From Chloroflexota bacterium (lineage in GTDB: Bacteria > Chloroflexota > Anaerolineae > Anaerolineales > Anaerolineaceae): DNA of 64,000 nucleotides. Shown here in pieces: positions 10,678 through 18,984 of the stretch. A model generated the notes under the pieces. That model was not told the DNA's origin. It ran no database searches and saw only the letters and a program-made list of their open reading frames with translations. The first letter of the stretch is position 1. Every line of letters starts with the position of its first letter. The DNA is taken from positions 130,328 to 194,327 of the forward strand of contig SLTK01000009.1 of the NCBI GenBank assembly GCA_004347695.1, written 5' to 3'. Made by a program: the position numbers and the translations under genes.

Positions 10678-10957
10678 TGCCCACAGGGCACTCTGCGAGT
10701 GAGCTTGTCAAAGGGCAATGGCCGGTGCTTCAACAGGCTTATTATTGCCCGGTGCTTCGACAGGCTCAGCAACCGGGTCTTAAGGGGCTTCGACCGGTCC
10801 CTGCCCACAGGGCACTCTGCGAGTGAGCTTGTCGAAGGGCAATGACCGGTGCTTCAACAGGTTTATTATTGCCCGGTGCTTCGACAGGCTCAGCAACCGG
10901 GTTTTAGGGGGCGTCGACGGGCATGGAAACCGCTGCTTCGACAGGCTCAGCAACCGG
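10678..10957. repeat. Tandem 124-bp repeat, two and a fraction copies
   Basis: Two near-identical 124-bp units start at tgcccacagggcactctg (10678 and 10802). Each contains tgcttcgacaggctcag followed by caaccgg (10753-10776 and 10877-10900). A third partial copy of that core is at 10934-10957. Within a unit, gagcttgtcgaag and cttcgacaggctc are near reverse complements, so each copy can fold back. This array and short flanks fill the 331-bp gap between gyrA and the next gene; no coding frame is seen. Confidence 0.8.
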
Positions 10958-10992
10958 TGTATTGAGGGCTCAACGCCCCCACCTGTAAAATT

Positions 10993-12093
10993 CTAGCGCG
11001 AGACGTGGAAGAACGAATAATGATAGGCGATCTTGCCGTCCAGCAAGCCGAAGGTATCGCTGCCATTGCTGACTTTGCCCTTCGTCGAAGATGCAGTCCA
11101 GGTGAAATGCCGCGAATTTCCCTTGCCGGATGCGCCTGTCAATGTAAAAGTAGGCTCAGGGAGAAGCTGGGTGAACAAATTGGCATACCAGTCACGCAGC
11201 GCCTCTGAACCCTGCACAGAGTGAACAAAGGTGGTGTGAACCGCGCCCGGCAAATAAAGGTTGTTAACCTTGACCGGGTCGCGCGAATTCAGGGCCGCAA
11301 AATAAGTATCGACGATATCTGCAGTGGGCGGCGGGGGGTTCCATTGATAAGCGGATACCGCGTCCCAAACCTGCGGCAAGTCACGTCGGCATTCGTCCCA
11401 CGAGAAGAAATTGGCGCCCTTCAGGTTATTGACTTTGACCGTATCCATAAACTTGTTGGTATCATCCACCGAAGGCGCCCAGCGGCCGGTGCGGTAAGCC
11501 GGGCCGGTGGGAATGACCGGGCGGAAGGGTGATTTGGCCGTAAATTCACGCAGGGTGCGCTGCACCTGCGGTTCGGGATTATGCGCCTTTTCCCAATATA
11601 CCTGCGGCATGTTGTAGTCGACCTTGTCCAAAAATTCTTTCCAGGGTAACTGTGGATGGTATGAGGGAAAACGGTAGGAACTGAGCGCCATCGGCAGGTT
11701 GGGAAAAGCGCGGCGCAGGCGGTCCATATAATGGCGGGCGGCGTTCACCCGACCCGGCTGTTTATATTCGATTTCCGCGTCGATGACATAGCCATCCAGT
11801 TTGAGTTGTTGCAACCGCTGAATGGCAATATTGGCCTCGGCGGCGGGGTTGTAACCGTATACGTAATGCCAGCCCCAGGCATCTATTCCGGCGGTATGCA
11901 GGGCGTCCACCACCGGCGCAAGTAAATCGGAATTGGAATTGCGGTCCAGGTTATAGGCGTACTGTCCATCTGCAATTTTGAGCAGAACATGGGTAAAGCC
12001 GCCCGCCTGTGCTGCAGAAACAATCTTTGCCGGGTCACCGCCTTCAGCATCGCGGATTTTCCAGATAAAGAACCCTTTTCCTTCAATCGACAT
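10993..12093 (-). CDS. TIM-barrel glycosidase-like protein with C-terminal NTF2/SnoaL-like domain
   Basis: 366 residues. Residues 1-250 look like a (beta/alpha)8 barrel of the GH25/glycoside-hydrolase-like kind: GKGFFIWKI, GGFTHVLLKIADG, AGIDAWGWHYVYGYNP, GYVIDAEIEY with acidic Asp105, Glu107 and Glu109, and YNMPQVYWEK. The DxE pair on a beta-strand end resembles the acid pair of GH25-type enzymes, but I cannot place the exact family. Residues of about 255-366 (VDTYFAALNSRDPVKVNNLYLPGAV... to the end) match the NTF2/SnoaL fold. There is no signal peptide, so it probably stays in the cytosol. ATG with AGAGGTG upstream. It is the last gene of a minus-strand run beginning at 14461. Substrate unknown. 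Confidence 0.6.
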   Translation of the reverse strand: MSIEGKGFFIWKIRDAEGGDPAKIVSAAQAGGFTHVLLKIADGQYAYNLDRNSNSDLLAPVVDALHTAGIDAWGWHYVYGYNPAAEANIAIQRLQQLKLDGYVIDAEIEYKQPGRVNAARHYMDRLRRAFPNLPMALSSYRFPSYHPQLPWKEFLDKVDYNMPQVYWEKAHNPEPQVQRTLREFTAKSPFRPVIPTGPAYRTGRWAPSVDDTNKFMDTVKVNNLKGANFFSWDECRRDLPQVWDAVSAYQWNPPPPTADIVDTYFAALNSRDPVKVNNLYLPGAVHTTFVHSVQGSEALRDWYANLFTQLLPEPTFTLTGASGKGNSRHFTWTASSTKGKVSNGSDTFGLLDGKIAYHYSFFHVSR

Positions 12094-12148
12094 GGTTGAA
12101 CACCTCTATTCGGCCGGATGGTCAGGATCAGCACACAATGTGTTGCAA

Positions 12149-12706
12149 TTATCCTGCCAACCCAAGCTGAGGAGCGATGCTGCGCATAGCCAATATGACA
12201 TTGTCCACATGCTGCCAGAGTTCAACGCCAAAATCTTCAGCCGCTTCAGCCATTTCCTCGCGATTGGTGCCGGCAGCAAAGGCGCGGTCCTTCCACTTTT
12301 TCTTTACCGATGAGGATGTGAGGTCATATAACGAACGCGAAGGACGAACCAGCGCAACGGCTGTAATCAACCCGGTGATTTCGTCACAGGCAAAGAGCGC
12401 TTTACGAAAAAGTGTATCGCGCGGGACGCCAGTATTGATCCCGTGGCTGAGAATGGCCTGGATGACCTCATCCGGAACACCTTTTTCCCTCAAGATCGGC
12501 GCGCCAGCGGTCGGATGCTCTTCCAGGGTAGGGTGAATTTCCCAATCAAAGTCATGCAACAGGCCGGCAAGCCCCCATAGCTCGACATCCTGGTTGTATT
12601 TTTCCGCATAGAAGCGCATGGCGGCTTCAACCGACAACATGTGATTGATCAAACCTTGACTTTTGATGTTCTCATGTACGATGTTTAATGCGATTTCACG
12701 ATCCAT
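12149..12706 (-). CDS. HD-domain phosphohydrolase-like protein
   Basis: 185 residues with an HD superfamily core: His22 (NHMLSVEAAM), His51-Asp52 in LAGLLHDFDWE, then HPTAGAPILREKGVPDEVIQAILSHG. Such proteins are metal-dependent phosphohydrolases acting on nucleotides or related compounds; the substrate is not evident. ATG with GAGG about 8 nt upstream. It sits 17 nt after the YdcF-like gene and 55 nt before the TIM-barrel gene on the same strand, so co-transcription is likely. Confidence 0.8.
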   Translation of the reverse strand: MDREIALNIVHENIKSQGLINHMLSVEAAMRFYAEKYNQDVELWGLAGLLHDFDWEIHPTLEEHPTAGAPILREKGVPDEVIQAILSHGINTGVPRDTLFRKALFACDEITGLITAVALVRPSRSLYDLTSSSVKKKWKDRAFAAGTNREEMAEAAEDFGVELWQHVDNVILAMRSIAPQLGLAG

Positions 12707-12723
12707 GTTGTTGCCTCAATTTA

Positions 12724-13392
12724 TTAAGTTGGGTCTGTTTGGAAATGGGTAAAAATGGGTTCGGGGTTGCCAAGTATCGGTAGCGGACGGGTGACATAAA
12801 CGTCCCAGAGCGCCACCAGAGTCGCGGGGATTTCGCGGATGCGCCAGCGCTGCATGGCAAGGGGGTGGTATTCTCGCTGATCGGCGATTACGCCAAAGGC
12901 GTTAAGACCAAGACCCTGGCAGGTCAACAATGTCCGCGGCAGATGGTAGGCCTGGGTGACCACGAGCGCATTGGTCACACCGAAGATGTGCAGCGCACGG
13001 TAACAGGTGTCGTAAGTGCGCCTACCGGCGTAGTCCAGAATAATATCCTTTTCCGGAACGCCGAGTTCGAGAGCATAGGATTGCATGGCGCCCGGCTCGT
13101 TGTAATCCAGGTGACTGTTGTCACCGCTCATCAACAGCTTTTGAACCTTCCCGGCAAAGTACAAATCAACGGCAGTGCTGACCCGGTCACGCAACACCGG
13201 GCTTGGCCCGCCGTCGCGGTTTAATCCAGCCCCAAATATGATGGCTACCGGAGCGTCTGGCGCCTGATCCACCGTGGAAGTTCGGTTACGCGCGGAAATC
13301 TCTGCCAGAATGGTGGGCAGCCCCAAAACCAGCAGTAAGGCTGCGGCAGTCGTGAGGAAAGCCCTGGCCGTGAACCGCAGAAATCGAATCAT
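12724..13392 (-). CDS. YdcF/SanA-like DUF218 protein
   Basis: 222 residues: an N-terminal membrane anchor (about 8-30) followed by the DUF218 fold: VAIIFGAGLNRDGGPSPVLRDRV, LLMSGDNSHLDYNEPGAMQSYALELGV, RRTYDTCYRA and VVTQAYHLPRTLLTC. SanA-type members affect envelope permeability and vancomycin sensitivity in enteric bacteria; the reaction is not established. No Shine-Dalgarno sequence is seen. Instead TAAAAT (13400-13405, minus strand) lies exactly 7 nt before the ATG, as expected for a leaderless transcript. It follows the PhnD-like gene by 34 nt. Confidence 0.82.
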   Translation of the reverse strand: MIRFLRFTARAFLTTAAALLLVLGLPTILAEISARNRTSTVDQAPDAPVAIIFGAGLNRDGGPSPVLRDRVSTAVDLYFAGKVQKLLMSGDNSHLDYNEPGAMQSYALELGVPEKDIILDYAGRRTYDTCYRALHIFGVTNALVVTQAYHLPRTLLTCQGLGLNAFGVIADQREYHPLAMQRWRIREIPATLVALWDVYVTRPLPILGNPEPIFTHFQTDPT

Positions 13393-13426
13393 AGCGGTGA
13401 TTTTACCACGGCGCCCAAGCCGGTTG

Positions 13427-14461
13427 TCAGCGGCCGAGCCACTCGGTCAGGTCAATACCGGAGCGCCGCACGACCTCACGCAGCGCATCATAGACCGAAT
13501 CATCGATCACCCGCAGATCCTGGATATCGTAATTGCCGGTCGCCTGAGTGAGCAAGGCCTTGCCGTCATCGGTTTTCACCAGGTTGGTCAGCGCGCCGAT
13601 CAGATTGCTGCGTAAGGTGGGATCCAGGGTTGGAATGGTCGAAAAATTCATATTGGGAATATCTGGATTGGATTGCCAGATGATGACTACTCTTTGATCG
13701 ACATCTGGCAAGTCTGAAACTACTGCACTGGAAGTTCGCGGGTCGCCGGTGTAGGAAAAGGTGGCGCCGAAATCACAAATTCCTTTGATGTAGAGACTGC
13801 GAATTACGGCAGTGTGGGATTGGACAACTGCGCCTGGCAACTGGTTTATGTTAAGTTGGTTTAGAAGCCCTGATGGATAGATCAGTCCGGAAATCGAGCC
13901 TTCCTCGGCCCAGCAGGGTCGCAGACCATCGAATTGCTGCAGGGCCGTCGCTGCATCCGCCGTAGAAGCGTTGCTTGTTGGGTCAAAGTATACGGTGAAG
14001 CCATTTTCTACGTTGGCCAGGAATTGCGTGCCATAGTAATAAGTGCCAAAATGGTTGGCAAGTAAAGCTGCTCTGGCAATACCCTGTGCACTGGCATATA
14101 GGAAGGTAATCGGCTGCAGCCAGGCAGCGTGGATACGCCCGGCTTCCATTTCGCTCAATAGCTGTTCATAAGTAGGGTAAACCACCGCCCCAAAAGAGTT
14201 TCCCGTCCGGATACCCAGCTCTTCCGCCAGCGCTTCGATCGCGGCTTGTATATCGGCATCTGGATCGCTATAAACATAACCGATCAGAATGGGATTACCC
14301 GGATTACCCAGCGGAATCGGGGTTGGGGTGGAGGTCGGTTGCGGGGGAGCAGCCGTGGGGGTGGGGGTTGGCGTTAACTCGCCTGCCTGGCAGGCCGCCA
14401 GCGACAATGTGGCAGTGAGAATAAGAACTATGAGTATCGGGTGGTGTTTAATAATGGGCAC
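13427..14461 (-). CDS. PhnD-type substrate-binding lipoprotein
   Basis: 344 residues. Signal peptide with lipobox LSLAAC (Cys24), then a Thr/Pro linker and a periplasmic-binding fold of the phosphate/phosphite/phosphonate (PhnD/transferrin) family: ILIGYVYSDPDADIQAAIEALAEELG, VVYPTYEQLLSEMEAGRIHAAWL, then a C-terminal lobe with IPNMNFSTIPTLDPTLR. GTG start with AAGGGA upstream. No ABC permease or ATPase accompanies it, so it may work with a transporter encoded elsewhere or have become a sensor. It heads the minus-strand run with the YdcF-like, HD and TIM-barrel genes. The ligand cannot be read from sequence. Confidence 0.75.
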   Translation of the reverse strand: MPIIKHHPILIVLILTATLSLAACQAGELTPTPTPTAAPPQPTSTPTPIPLGNPGNPILIGYVYSDPDADIQAAIEALAEELGIRTGNSFGAVVYPTYEQLLSEMEAGRIHAAWLQPITFLYASAQGIARAALLANHFGTYYYGTQFLANVENGFTVYFDPTSNASTADAATALQQFDGLRPCWAEEGSISGLIYPSGLLNQLNINQLPGAVVQSHTAVIRSLYIKGICDFGATFSYTGDPRTSSAVVSDLPDVDQRVVIIWQSNPDIPNMNFSTIPTLDPTLRSNLIGALTNLVKTDDGKALLTQATGNYDIQDLRVIDDSVYDALREVVRRSGIDLTEWLGR

Positions 14462-14586
14462 GGCGATGATTCCCTTCGGATTGTAAATACCGGCCGTGGC
14501 TTGATTATAATCGTTATTGTCTAAATCGATTTATCAGGCTGGATAATGAGATTTCTGCTGGATTTATTTCAGCTTGTGAGGAACAG

Positions 14587-15261
14587 ATGACATTTAAACA
14601 ATTTATCAAAGGCTTGACTGTAGCGCTGCTCATTCTGGTGCTAATCATTGCGGGTCTGCTGGCAGCGACCGGGTTGATTTTAACAAATGGAGCTCAAAAG
14701 GCGATGCAACCGGTCGAACAGGCGAGCAATTACCTTTCCACACAGGTAACCAACGTATTGCACCCTACGCCTACCGTTATCCCTGACCCGGTCACCATCC
14801 TGCGCGAGGTGCGGTCGTTAGCGCGACTGGAAACCGTGCAATACTCGATGGAAAAGGTGATCACTACCGAGGTAGGACAAGGCGCGCTTGGCTTTTTGTT
14901 TGGCGACCGGCTGTTGTTTGTGGCGCATGGCGAGGTTATTGCCGGGATCGATCTGGAAAAATTAGGCGCAGACCAGATGTGGGTTGAAAATGGCGTATTG
15001 ATGGTACGCCTGCCGGAAGCGGAAATCTTTGTAGCTACGCTGGATAACCAACTTTCGTATGTTTATGACCGCGAAACGGGAATTTTAAAGCGCGGCGATG
15101 TCACCCTGGAAAGTCTGGCGCGCAAGGCGGCCGAAGAAGAAATCGAGAAAGCGGCGGTAGCAGATGGGATTTTGGATACGGCGCAGAAGAATGCGGAAAG
15201 CTACTTATACCGGCTGCTGCGACAACTTGGGTTTCAAGAAGTTATCTTTGTGCATGATTGA
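14587..15261 (+). CDS. DUF4230 membrane-anchored protein
   Basis: 224 residues with one N-terminal transmembrane helix (about 10-32) and an extracytoplasmic DUF4230 domain: LARLETVQYSMEKVITTE, LLFVAHGEVIAGIDLEKL, VLMVRLPEAEIFVATLDNQLSYVYDRETG. The family has no known activity. ATG with GTGAGGAAC upstream. It is convergent with the lipM-like gene, their stops 12 nt apart. A TATAAT at 14506-14511, with TTGTAA 19 nt upstream, is a weak promoter candidate between this gene and the divergent PhnD-like gene. Confidence 0.8.
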   Translation: MTFKQFIKGLTVALLILVLIIAGLLAATGLILTNGAQKAMQPVEQASNYLSTQVTNVLHPTPTVIPDPVTILREVRSLARLETVQYSMEKVITTEVGQGALGFLFGDRLLFVAHGEVIAGIDLEKLGADQMWVENGVLMVRLPEAEIFVATLDNQLSYVYDRETGILKRGDVTLESLARKAAEEEIEKAAVADGILDTAQKNAESYLYRLLRQLGFQEVIFVHD

Positions 15262-15273
15262 GCAGCTTGCCAG

Positions 15274-16098
15274 CTAAATCCGATTTGTCCAGACCGGGTT
15301 GGCGTATTTTTCGATCTGAAGGCAATGCGCTCGTTCGATTTCAGCCGGACCGGGCGGGCTCTCGACCAGTTCAACCTGGACTTGCTCCTGAAAGGCTTGT
15401 TTCAGGCTTTCGGCGGCATTTTCCCAGGTGGGAGCGATTCCCAAAATGGTTTCCGCGGTAGTAGCATGGTCGAGCAGGCGGCGGGCAGCAGAAGTTCGTT
15501 CAGCAGAGGTCTCAAATTTGAGTACCTCGGTGATGCGCGTCAGGTCGCCAGACAAAGGGAGCGATCCGTGTTGCAGCACGCCAAGGCTGCGCCGCGCCTG
15601 GGCTGACCCGATCAATTTTTTACCGTTAGCCGTGATTTCATAATTTGACGGCACTTCGAAGCACACCGCAGCGTTCAGGCTGGACCCATCGGGTAATCCG
15701 TAGTGATTGTCGGCGTTGGCTCTGATCTCCAGTTTTTCCAGCCCGCGGGTAAGCGCCGATGAAATCCGCCGGTAGCTTTCGAGGATACCCCCGGTCATCA
15801 GCGGATTTTCCTGATGGGCGCATACCGAATAGGTCAGTTCGTCAGTGTGCAGGATCGCTCGACCGCCGGTTGGACGGCGCACCAACTGCCAGCCGCGTTG
15901 TTCGAGCGCGGAGAGATCAACGTCAGCCACGGGCTGAGCATGTCCAAGCGAGAGACAGGCGGGTTCCCAGGCATATAGACGCAAAGTGGGAGGCTGGCTG
16001 CCAGCCGTCACGGCTTCCATGATGGCTTCGTCGAGTGACATATTCCAGGCGCCGGTCGAGGGTGGAGAGATGATTAAACGCCAAGTGGAATTATCCAT
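15274..16098 (-). CDS. lipM: LipM-type octanoyltransferase (lipoate biosynthesis)
   Basis: 274 residues of the LplA/LipB fold. It would transfer octanoyl groups from acyl carrier protein to a lipoyl-domain protein (GcvH or E2), the first step of lipoate synthesis. Seen: LSLGHAQ, RRPTGGRAILHTDELTYSV, AAVCFEVPSNYEI with Cys146 where LipM has its catalytic Cys, NGKKLIGSAQARR, and VLQHGSLPL. The Cys favours LipM over an ATP-dependent lipoate ligase. No Shine-Dalgarno sequence is visible; TATAAT on the minus strand (16106-16111) lies exactly 7 nt before the ATG, suggesting a leaderless mRNA. No lipA is nearby. It may link functionally to the glycine-cleavage-related fusion at 29683-32808, since GcvH needs lipoate. 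Confidence 0.8.
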   Translation of the reverse strand: MDNSTWRLIISPPSTGAWNMSLDEAIMEAVTAGSQPPTLRLYAWEPACLSLGHAQPVADVDLSALEQRGWQLVRRPTGGRAILHTDELTYSVCAHQENPLMTGGILESYRRISSALTRGLEKLEIRANADNHYGLPDGSSLNAAVCFEVPSNYEITANGKKLIGSAQARRSLGVLQHGSLPLSGDLTRITEVLKFETSAERTSAARRLLDHATTAETILGIAPTWENAAESLKQAFQEQVQVELVESPPGPAEIERAHCLQIEKYANPVWTNRI

Positions 16099-16225
16099 AG
16101 GGCTGATTATAGTAGAAAACCCTTGTTTAATGAATTATAATGTCTGAACAACATAACTGTGACACGATTACATGAAATGTTTGCTTTACGGATGTAAGGA
16201 GTCTTCCTCAAATATGTTAATTCAC

Positions 16226-16253
16226 TTGACATTATTTGGGTTTCCGCTATAAT
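16226..16253 (+). promoter_or_regulatory. Consensus housekeeping promoter of the ROK/sugar locus
   Basis: TTGACA (16226-16231) and TATAAT (16248-16253) both match the housekeeping consensus perfectly, with a 16-nt spacer. Transcription would start near 16260, about 24 nt before the ROK gene. No clear dyad operator overlaps it. Confidence 0.85.
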
Positions 16254-16283
16254 AAGCCATGCTATTCTGTGCTAGGATAGGCG

Positions 16284-17504
16284 ATGGCAACCACTGTTTG
16301 GCAAATTCCAAAGGCTAGTGTTAAGAACCTTAACAAACATGCCGCTTTGGATTTAATCCGGTTTGCACCGGGGGGGATTTCAAGGATTGAATTGTCACGA
16401 CAGATAGGACTGACACGCGCTGCAGTTACATCCATTGTCGGTGATTTGATAGAAGCCCGCCTGGTACGGGAAACAAACGGCCAGCACGGCGGTGGGCGGA
16501 ATCCCATTAATCTCGAAATAAACCCGGATTTTGGGCGGGTACTTGGTATCGATATAGGGTCGACGCACGTGACCATCGTGCTTGTAAACGGCCTGGCGCA
16601 GGTGTTGGATGAAGTCAATGCGCCGCTGGACATCACCCAGGGGCCGGAAATATGCCTTCCTCAGGTGGCGAAGGTAATTAATGGCTGGCTTCCGAATACC
16701 GGAACTGAATTGAGCGAAATATTAGCCGCGGCTGTCGATGTCCCTGGTCCTGTGGTTAGCGATGCAGGTAAGGTGGGCGCGCCGCCGATCATGCCTGGTT
16801 GGGATAATTTTCCGATCCGCGACTGGCTGGAGGAACGCCTTGGCTGCCCCGTATCTCTGGGCAATGACGCCGAATTTGGTGCACTGGGCGAATGGGCATT
16901 TGGAGCAGGGCGCGGAGAAAAGAACCTGGCTTACATTAAAGTGGGCACCGGTGTTGGCGCCGGGTTGTTGCTGGACGGGCAAATCTACCGCGGCACCACC
17001 GGTTCTGCCGGAGAAATCGGTCACATTACGCTGGTTGAAGACGGCCCTATTTGCACCTGCGGGAATCACGGCTGTCTGGAAGCCCTGGCTGGCGGGCGAT
17101 CCCTGGCTTTACGCGCTCGCGAGGGGATCAGCAAAGGCCGGCGGACAAGTTTGGCAGAGATCGGGCCTGCGAATTCGATCATCGCAAAAGATGTTATCGC
17201 GGCTGCCCGTCGCGGCGACCTCTTTTGCCAGCAATTGGTGATCGATTCGGGGTATCATTTAGGGACGGCCATTGCCAGTCTGGTAAACCTGATCAATCCT
17301 GACATAGTCGTAATTGGAGGCGGTGTTGCGCAATTGGGTGACCTGCTGCTCGACCCCATTCGTCAGACTGTGAAGCAGCGCAGCCTTAAAGTCTCATGGC
17401 AGGCTGTTCGCATATCAGCAGCAATTCTTGGCAGGCGTTCCAGCGCAATGGGCGCTGTCGTCCAAGCTTTATCAATGAGTTTGCATCAAATTGCACAAGT
17501 CTGA
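16284..17504 (+). CDS. ROK-family transcriptional regulator (NagC/XylR type)
   Basis: 406 residues. The N-terminal winged helix-turn-helix is at about 10-70 (FAPGGISRIELSRQIGLTRAAVTSIVGDLIEARLV). The ROK sugar-kinase fold follows: LGIDIGSTHVTIVLV (phosphate loop), VPGPV, KVGTGVGAGLLL, GEIGHITLVEDG, the zinc motif CTCGNHGCLEALAGG, and PDIVVIGGGVAQ. The HTH indicates a repressor responding to a sugar or sugar phosphate, not a simple kinase. ATG preceded by AGGATAGG. It is the first gene of a plus-strand carbohydrate locus running to 25846 and most likely controls it. Confidence 0.9.
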   Translation: MATTVWQIPKASVKNLNKHAALDLIRFAPGGISRIELSRQIGLTRAAVTSIVGDLIEARLVRETNGQHGGGRNPINLEINPDFGRVLGIDIGSTHVTIVLVNGLAQVLDEVNAPLDITQGPEICLPQVAKVINGWLPNTGTELSEILAAAVDVPGPVVSDAGKVGAPPIMPGWDNFPIRDWLEERLGCPVSLGNDAEFGALGEWAFGAGRGEKNLAYIKVGTGVGAGLLLDGQIYRGTTGSAGEIGHITLVEDGPICTCGNHGCLEALAGGRSLALRAREGISKGRRTSLAEIGPANSIIAKDVIAAARRGDLFCQQLVIDSGYHLGTAIASLVNLINPDIVVIGGGVAQLGDLLLDPIRQTVKQRSLKVSWQAVRISAAILGRRSSAMGAVVQALSMSLHQIAQV

Positions 17505-17570
17505 AGATTGGAAGGAGGTGGTTAGCCCGTACCATAAACTCGTGAACACTTTCTAGTCCCATCAAAAAAA

Positions 17571-17584
17571 CCCATGAAAATGGG
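17571..17584 (+). other. Short hairpin ahead of the sugar-binding protein gene
   Basis: cccat-gaaa-atggg, a 5-bp stem with a GNRA-type tetraloop, 35 nt before the ATG at 17620. It could stabilise the 5' end of the message. There is no T-tract, so it is unlikely to terminate. Confidence 0.35.
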
Positions 17585-17619
17585 AATATGTGTAAAACAA
17601 ATCAATCAGGAGGATTGAG

Positions 17620-18873
17620 ATGACCAAAAAATATTTGCCCTTGATTAGCATTCTGCTGATCGCTGCATTTGCTCTGGCTGCCTGCCAGCCGGCTGCAACT
17701 GCTACCCCCGAACCTGTGGTCGAACCGACCGCTGCTTCGGCAGAGCCCACTGCTGCTCCCGCAGAACCGACGGCTGAGCCCGTAGCGGAACCAGTCGAAG
17801 TGACCTTCTGGCATGCTTACGGCACCGGCTCGGCTGAAGAAATTGCCTTAACAAAACTGCTGGAACAGGCTGCGGTAGATTTGCCGAATGTGAAGATCAA
17901 CGTTCTTCAGGTGCCCTTCAATGACGTTTACAATAAATACCGCACCGAAGTTGCCGCCGGTTCTGGCCCTGACATGTTCATTGCCCCGAACGACAGCCTC
18001 GGTGACGACGCTCGCGCCGAGCTGATCGCTGACATCACTGATTTGCTCGCCGGTAAGCTCGACGGCGTAAATCAGCTTGGTATCGACGGAATGACGGTCG
18101 ATGGCAAAATCTATGGTGTTCCTGAATCCATGAAGGCAGTCGCTTTCTGGTACAACACCGATTTGCTCCCGACTCCCCCGGCGACGACCGATGAACTGCT
18201 CAAACTCATGCAGGATGGCACGCCGATTTCCATCAGCTACGGCTGCTACCACGATTTCGGCTTCTTTGGCGCGTTTGGCGGCAAAATCTTCGATGAAAAC
18301 TGGAAGGTCGTTGCTGACCAGGGCACCGGCGTTGTAGATGCTATGAACTATCTCAAGAGCCTCTATGACATTTCCAAGGCCAATGGCTGGCCCAAGAACG
18401 ACTCCGAAGGTTTGGCACCGTTTATCGAAGGTAAGATGGCAGCAATCACCAATGGAAACTGGGCGATGGGCGATTATCGGAACGCCCTGGGTGATAAGCT
18501 GGCCGTAACCGCTCTGCCGGCCGGTCCCGCTGGCCCTGCCACCCCGTTCCTTGGCGTCGATGGTTTCTATATCAACCCCAACAGCCAGGTTCAAGAAGCA
18601 GCGATTGAGGTTGCTCTTTATTTGACCAATGCTGCATCACAAACCCTCATGATGAACGAAGCTGGACATGTTCCTGTGCGCACCGATGTTGAAATCACCG
18701 ACCCATTAATCCAGGGTCTGGTGGATGCGTTCAATGCGGGCGCCTATATTCGCCCGCAGGTTCCAGAATTAGGCCGCTATTGGTCAAACTTCTGCGGTGA
18801 TGCAGACGTCTTCGAAGGCGCTGTGACGGCTCAAGAGTGGGTTACCACTCACACTGCCGATGCCAACAAGTAA
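17620..18873 (+). CDS. Sugar ABC transporter substrate-binding lipoprotein (MalE-like)
   Basis: 417 residues. Signal peptide with lipobox LALAAC (Cys22), an Ala/Pro/Glu/Thr linker to about residue 55, then the family 1 solute-binding fold: VTFWHAYGTGSAEE, VPFNDVYNKYRTEVAAGSGPDMFIAPND, YGVPESMKAVAFWYNTDLLP, AAITNGNWAMGDYR, GVDGFYINPNSQVQEAA. This resembles maltose/maltodextrin or oligosaccharide binding proteins. AGGAGG lies 7 nt upstream of the ATG. It is followed by a strong mRNA hairpin and two permease genes. The neighbouring GH13 lipoprotein suggests an alpha-glucan oligosaccharide as ligand, which is inference. Confidence 0.9.
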   Translation: MTKKYLPLISILLIAAFALAACQPAATATPEPVVEPTAASAEPTAAPAEPTAEPVAEPVEVTFWHAYGTGSAEEIALTKLLEQAAVDLPNVKINVLQVPFNDVYNKYRTEVAAGSGPDMFIAPNDSLGDDARAELIADITDLLAGKLDGVNQLGIDGMTVDGKIYGVPESMKAVAFWYNTDLLPTPPATTDELLKLMQDGTPISISYGCYHDFGFFGAFGGKIFDENWKVVADQGTGVVDAMNYLKSLYDISKANGWPKNDSEGLAPFIEGKMAAITNGNWAMGDYRNALGDKLAVTALPAGPAGPATPFLGVDGFYINPNSQVQEAAIEVALYLTNAASQTLMMNEAGHVPVRTDVEITDPLIQGLVDAFNAGAYIRPQVPELGRYWSNFCGDADVFEGAVTAQEWVTTHTADANK

Positions 18874-18920
18874 GATTGGCTGAAGCTTTCCCAATCGATT
18901 TAACTTTCTAACAGTATAAT

Positions 18921-18957
18921 GGTCAAAGCAGGCAGGTTTTCCCTGTCTGCTTTGACC
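18921..18957 (+). other. Strong intergenic mRNA hairpin between binding protein and permease
   Basis: Arms 18921-18936 and 18942-18957 pair over 16 bp with a single G-U, loop TTTTC. No T-tract follows. It probably protects the 3' end of the abundant binding-protein message, as between malE and malF in other bacteria. Its position also argues against the upstream ATG at 18919 as the permease start. Confidence 0.75.
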
Positions 18958-18984
18958 CAAATCGGTATTATGAGCGAGGAACCC

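Noticed and set aside
10184..10711. 175-residue minus-strand frame opposite the end of gyrA
   Set aside because: It is the antisense of the Lys/Ala/Thr repeat tail, giving a low-complexity hydrophobic product; no ribosome binding site or family.
10678..10957. Possible CRISPR array
   Set aside because: The units are 124 bp, directly adjacent without unique spacers, and there are no cas genes nearby.
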